A stretch of 5,140 nucleotides of DNA, from assembly GCA_002085265.1 (NCBI GenBank), contig NATI01000083.1, positions 1-5,140 of the forward strand, read 5' to 3'. Below the pieces are notes generated by a model, which searched no databases, was not told the origin of the DNA, and saw nothing but the letters and a program-made list of their open reading frames with translations. The stretch is from Candidatus Omnitrophica bacterium 4484_49. GTDB taxonomy: Bacteria; Omnitrophota; Gorgyraeia; Kaelpiales; Kaelpiaceae. The position numbers and the translations under genes are program-made. Within the stretch, counting starts at the first letter, position 1; each line of letters starts with the position of its first letter. Below, piece after piece: positions 5,039 through 5,140 of the stretch.

Positions 5039-5050
5039 TTAATCATATAT
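5030..5050. promoter_or_regulatory. Candidate operator: 21-bp inverted repeat over the -10 region
   Basis: ATATATG (5030-5036), a 7-base spacer TTTTAAT, then CATATAT (5044-5050), a perfect 7-7-7 dyad overlapping the -10 box and the probable start point. Its position would suit a repressor. The arms are pure AT apart from one G/C pair and could arise by chance in such DNA. No regulator can be named. Confidence 0.35.
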
Positions 5051-5078
5051 AATTAAACCTTATAAATAAGAGAATATT

Positions 5079-5140
5079 ATGAAGATAAAAGAGTTAGAAA
5101 ATAAATTAAATGAAAAAGAAAAGGGGTGTGATTTTTCTTT
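5079..5140 (+). CDS. Unrecognised protein, first 20 codons (partial)
   Basis: An ATG at 5079 opens a frame that runs off the end of the window. The visible residues are MKIKELENKLNEKEKGCDFS: a charged, probably helical start followed by a Cys. The gene follows a good promoter and a possible operator, with only a weak AAGAGA ribosome site (5068-5073 region) before the ATG. The family cannot be told from so little sequence. It is called a gene because of the promoter and lysine/glutamate-rich coding character. Confidence 0.55.
   Translation, partial: MKIKELENKLNEKEKGCDFS

Noticed and set aside
4796..5056. Plus-strand open frame of 86 codons crossing the IS right end
   Set aside because: It runs through the transposase start, the terminal repeat and the promoter. 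No ribosome site or recognisable domain.

Overview
This is an AT-rich window whose gene content points to an anaerobic bacterium, with no marker that fixes the phylum. Ferredoxin-insert MinD-type ATPases next to a NifX/NifB-type cofactor-binding protein are typical of strict anaerobes such as clostridia, sulfate reducers, Thermotogae and uncultured candidate phyla. Strong GGAGG-type ribosome sites and the gene families favour a bacterium, but the assignment is an inference.

Layout. Positions 1-3681 carry one same-strand run of genes: the 3' end of a DUF89/ARMT1-like gene (1-213), a small NifX-like protein (217-561), a 200-base non-coding stretch filled by a highly folded palindromic element, a MinD-superfamily ATPase with two inserted 4Fe-4S motifs (762-1616), a second such ATPase broken by an internal deletion of about 40 codons (1613-2355, now two reading frames), a COG1237-type metallo-beta-lactamase-fold protein (2352-3059) and a SAM-dependent methyltransferase (3049-3681). 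ATGA or longer overlaps join the last four genes, so they are almost certainly translated from one message. A shorter, diverged relative of the 561-755 repeat follows the methyltransferase (3690-3789). The two repeat copies therefore bracket the ATPase-to-methyltransferase block.

Positions 3796-4996 are an insertion sequence on the opposite strand. It has perfect 19-bp terminal inverted repeats and an ISL3-like DDE transposase. The transposase's zinc-binding N-terminus lies in another frame (4805-4915), and its ribosome site is buried in an 8-bp hairpin. After the element come a sigma70-like promoter, a 21-bp inverted repeat overlapping it, and the first 20 codons of an unrecognised gene (5079 onward).

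How the genes may work together. The NifX-like protein, paired Fe-S ATPases, MBL-fold protein and methyltransferase resemble the anaerobe-specific clusters that include the Desulfovibrio orange-protein (orp) genes, where a NifX-family protein holds a Mo-Cu cluster and partners with MinD-type ATPases. A metal-cofactor carrier or assembly role is the best guess, with no demonstrated substrate. In this strain the second ATPase looks inactivated. The most unusual items are that deletion, the nested palindromic element at 583-735, and the two-copy repeat family around the operon.
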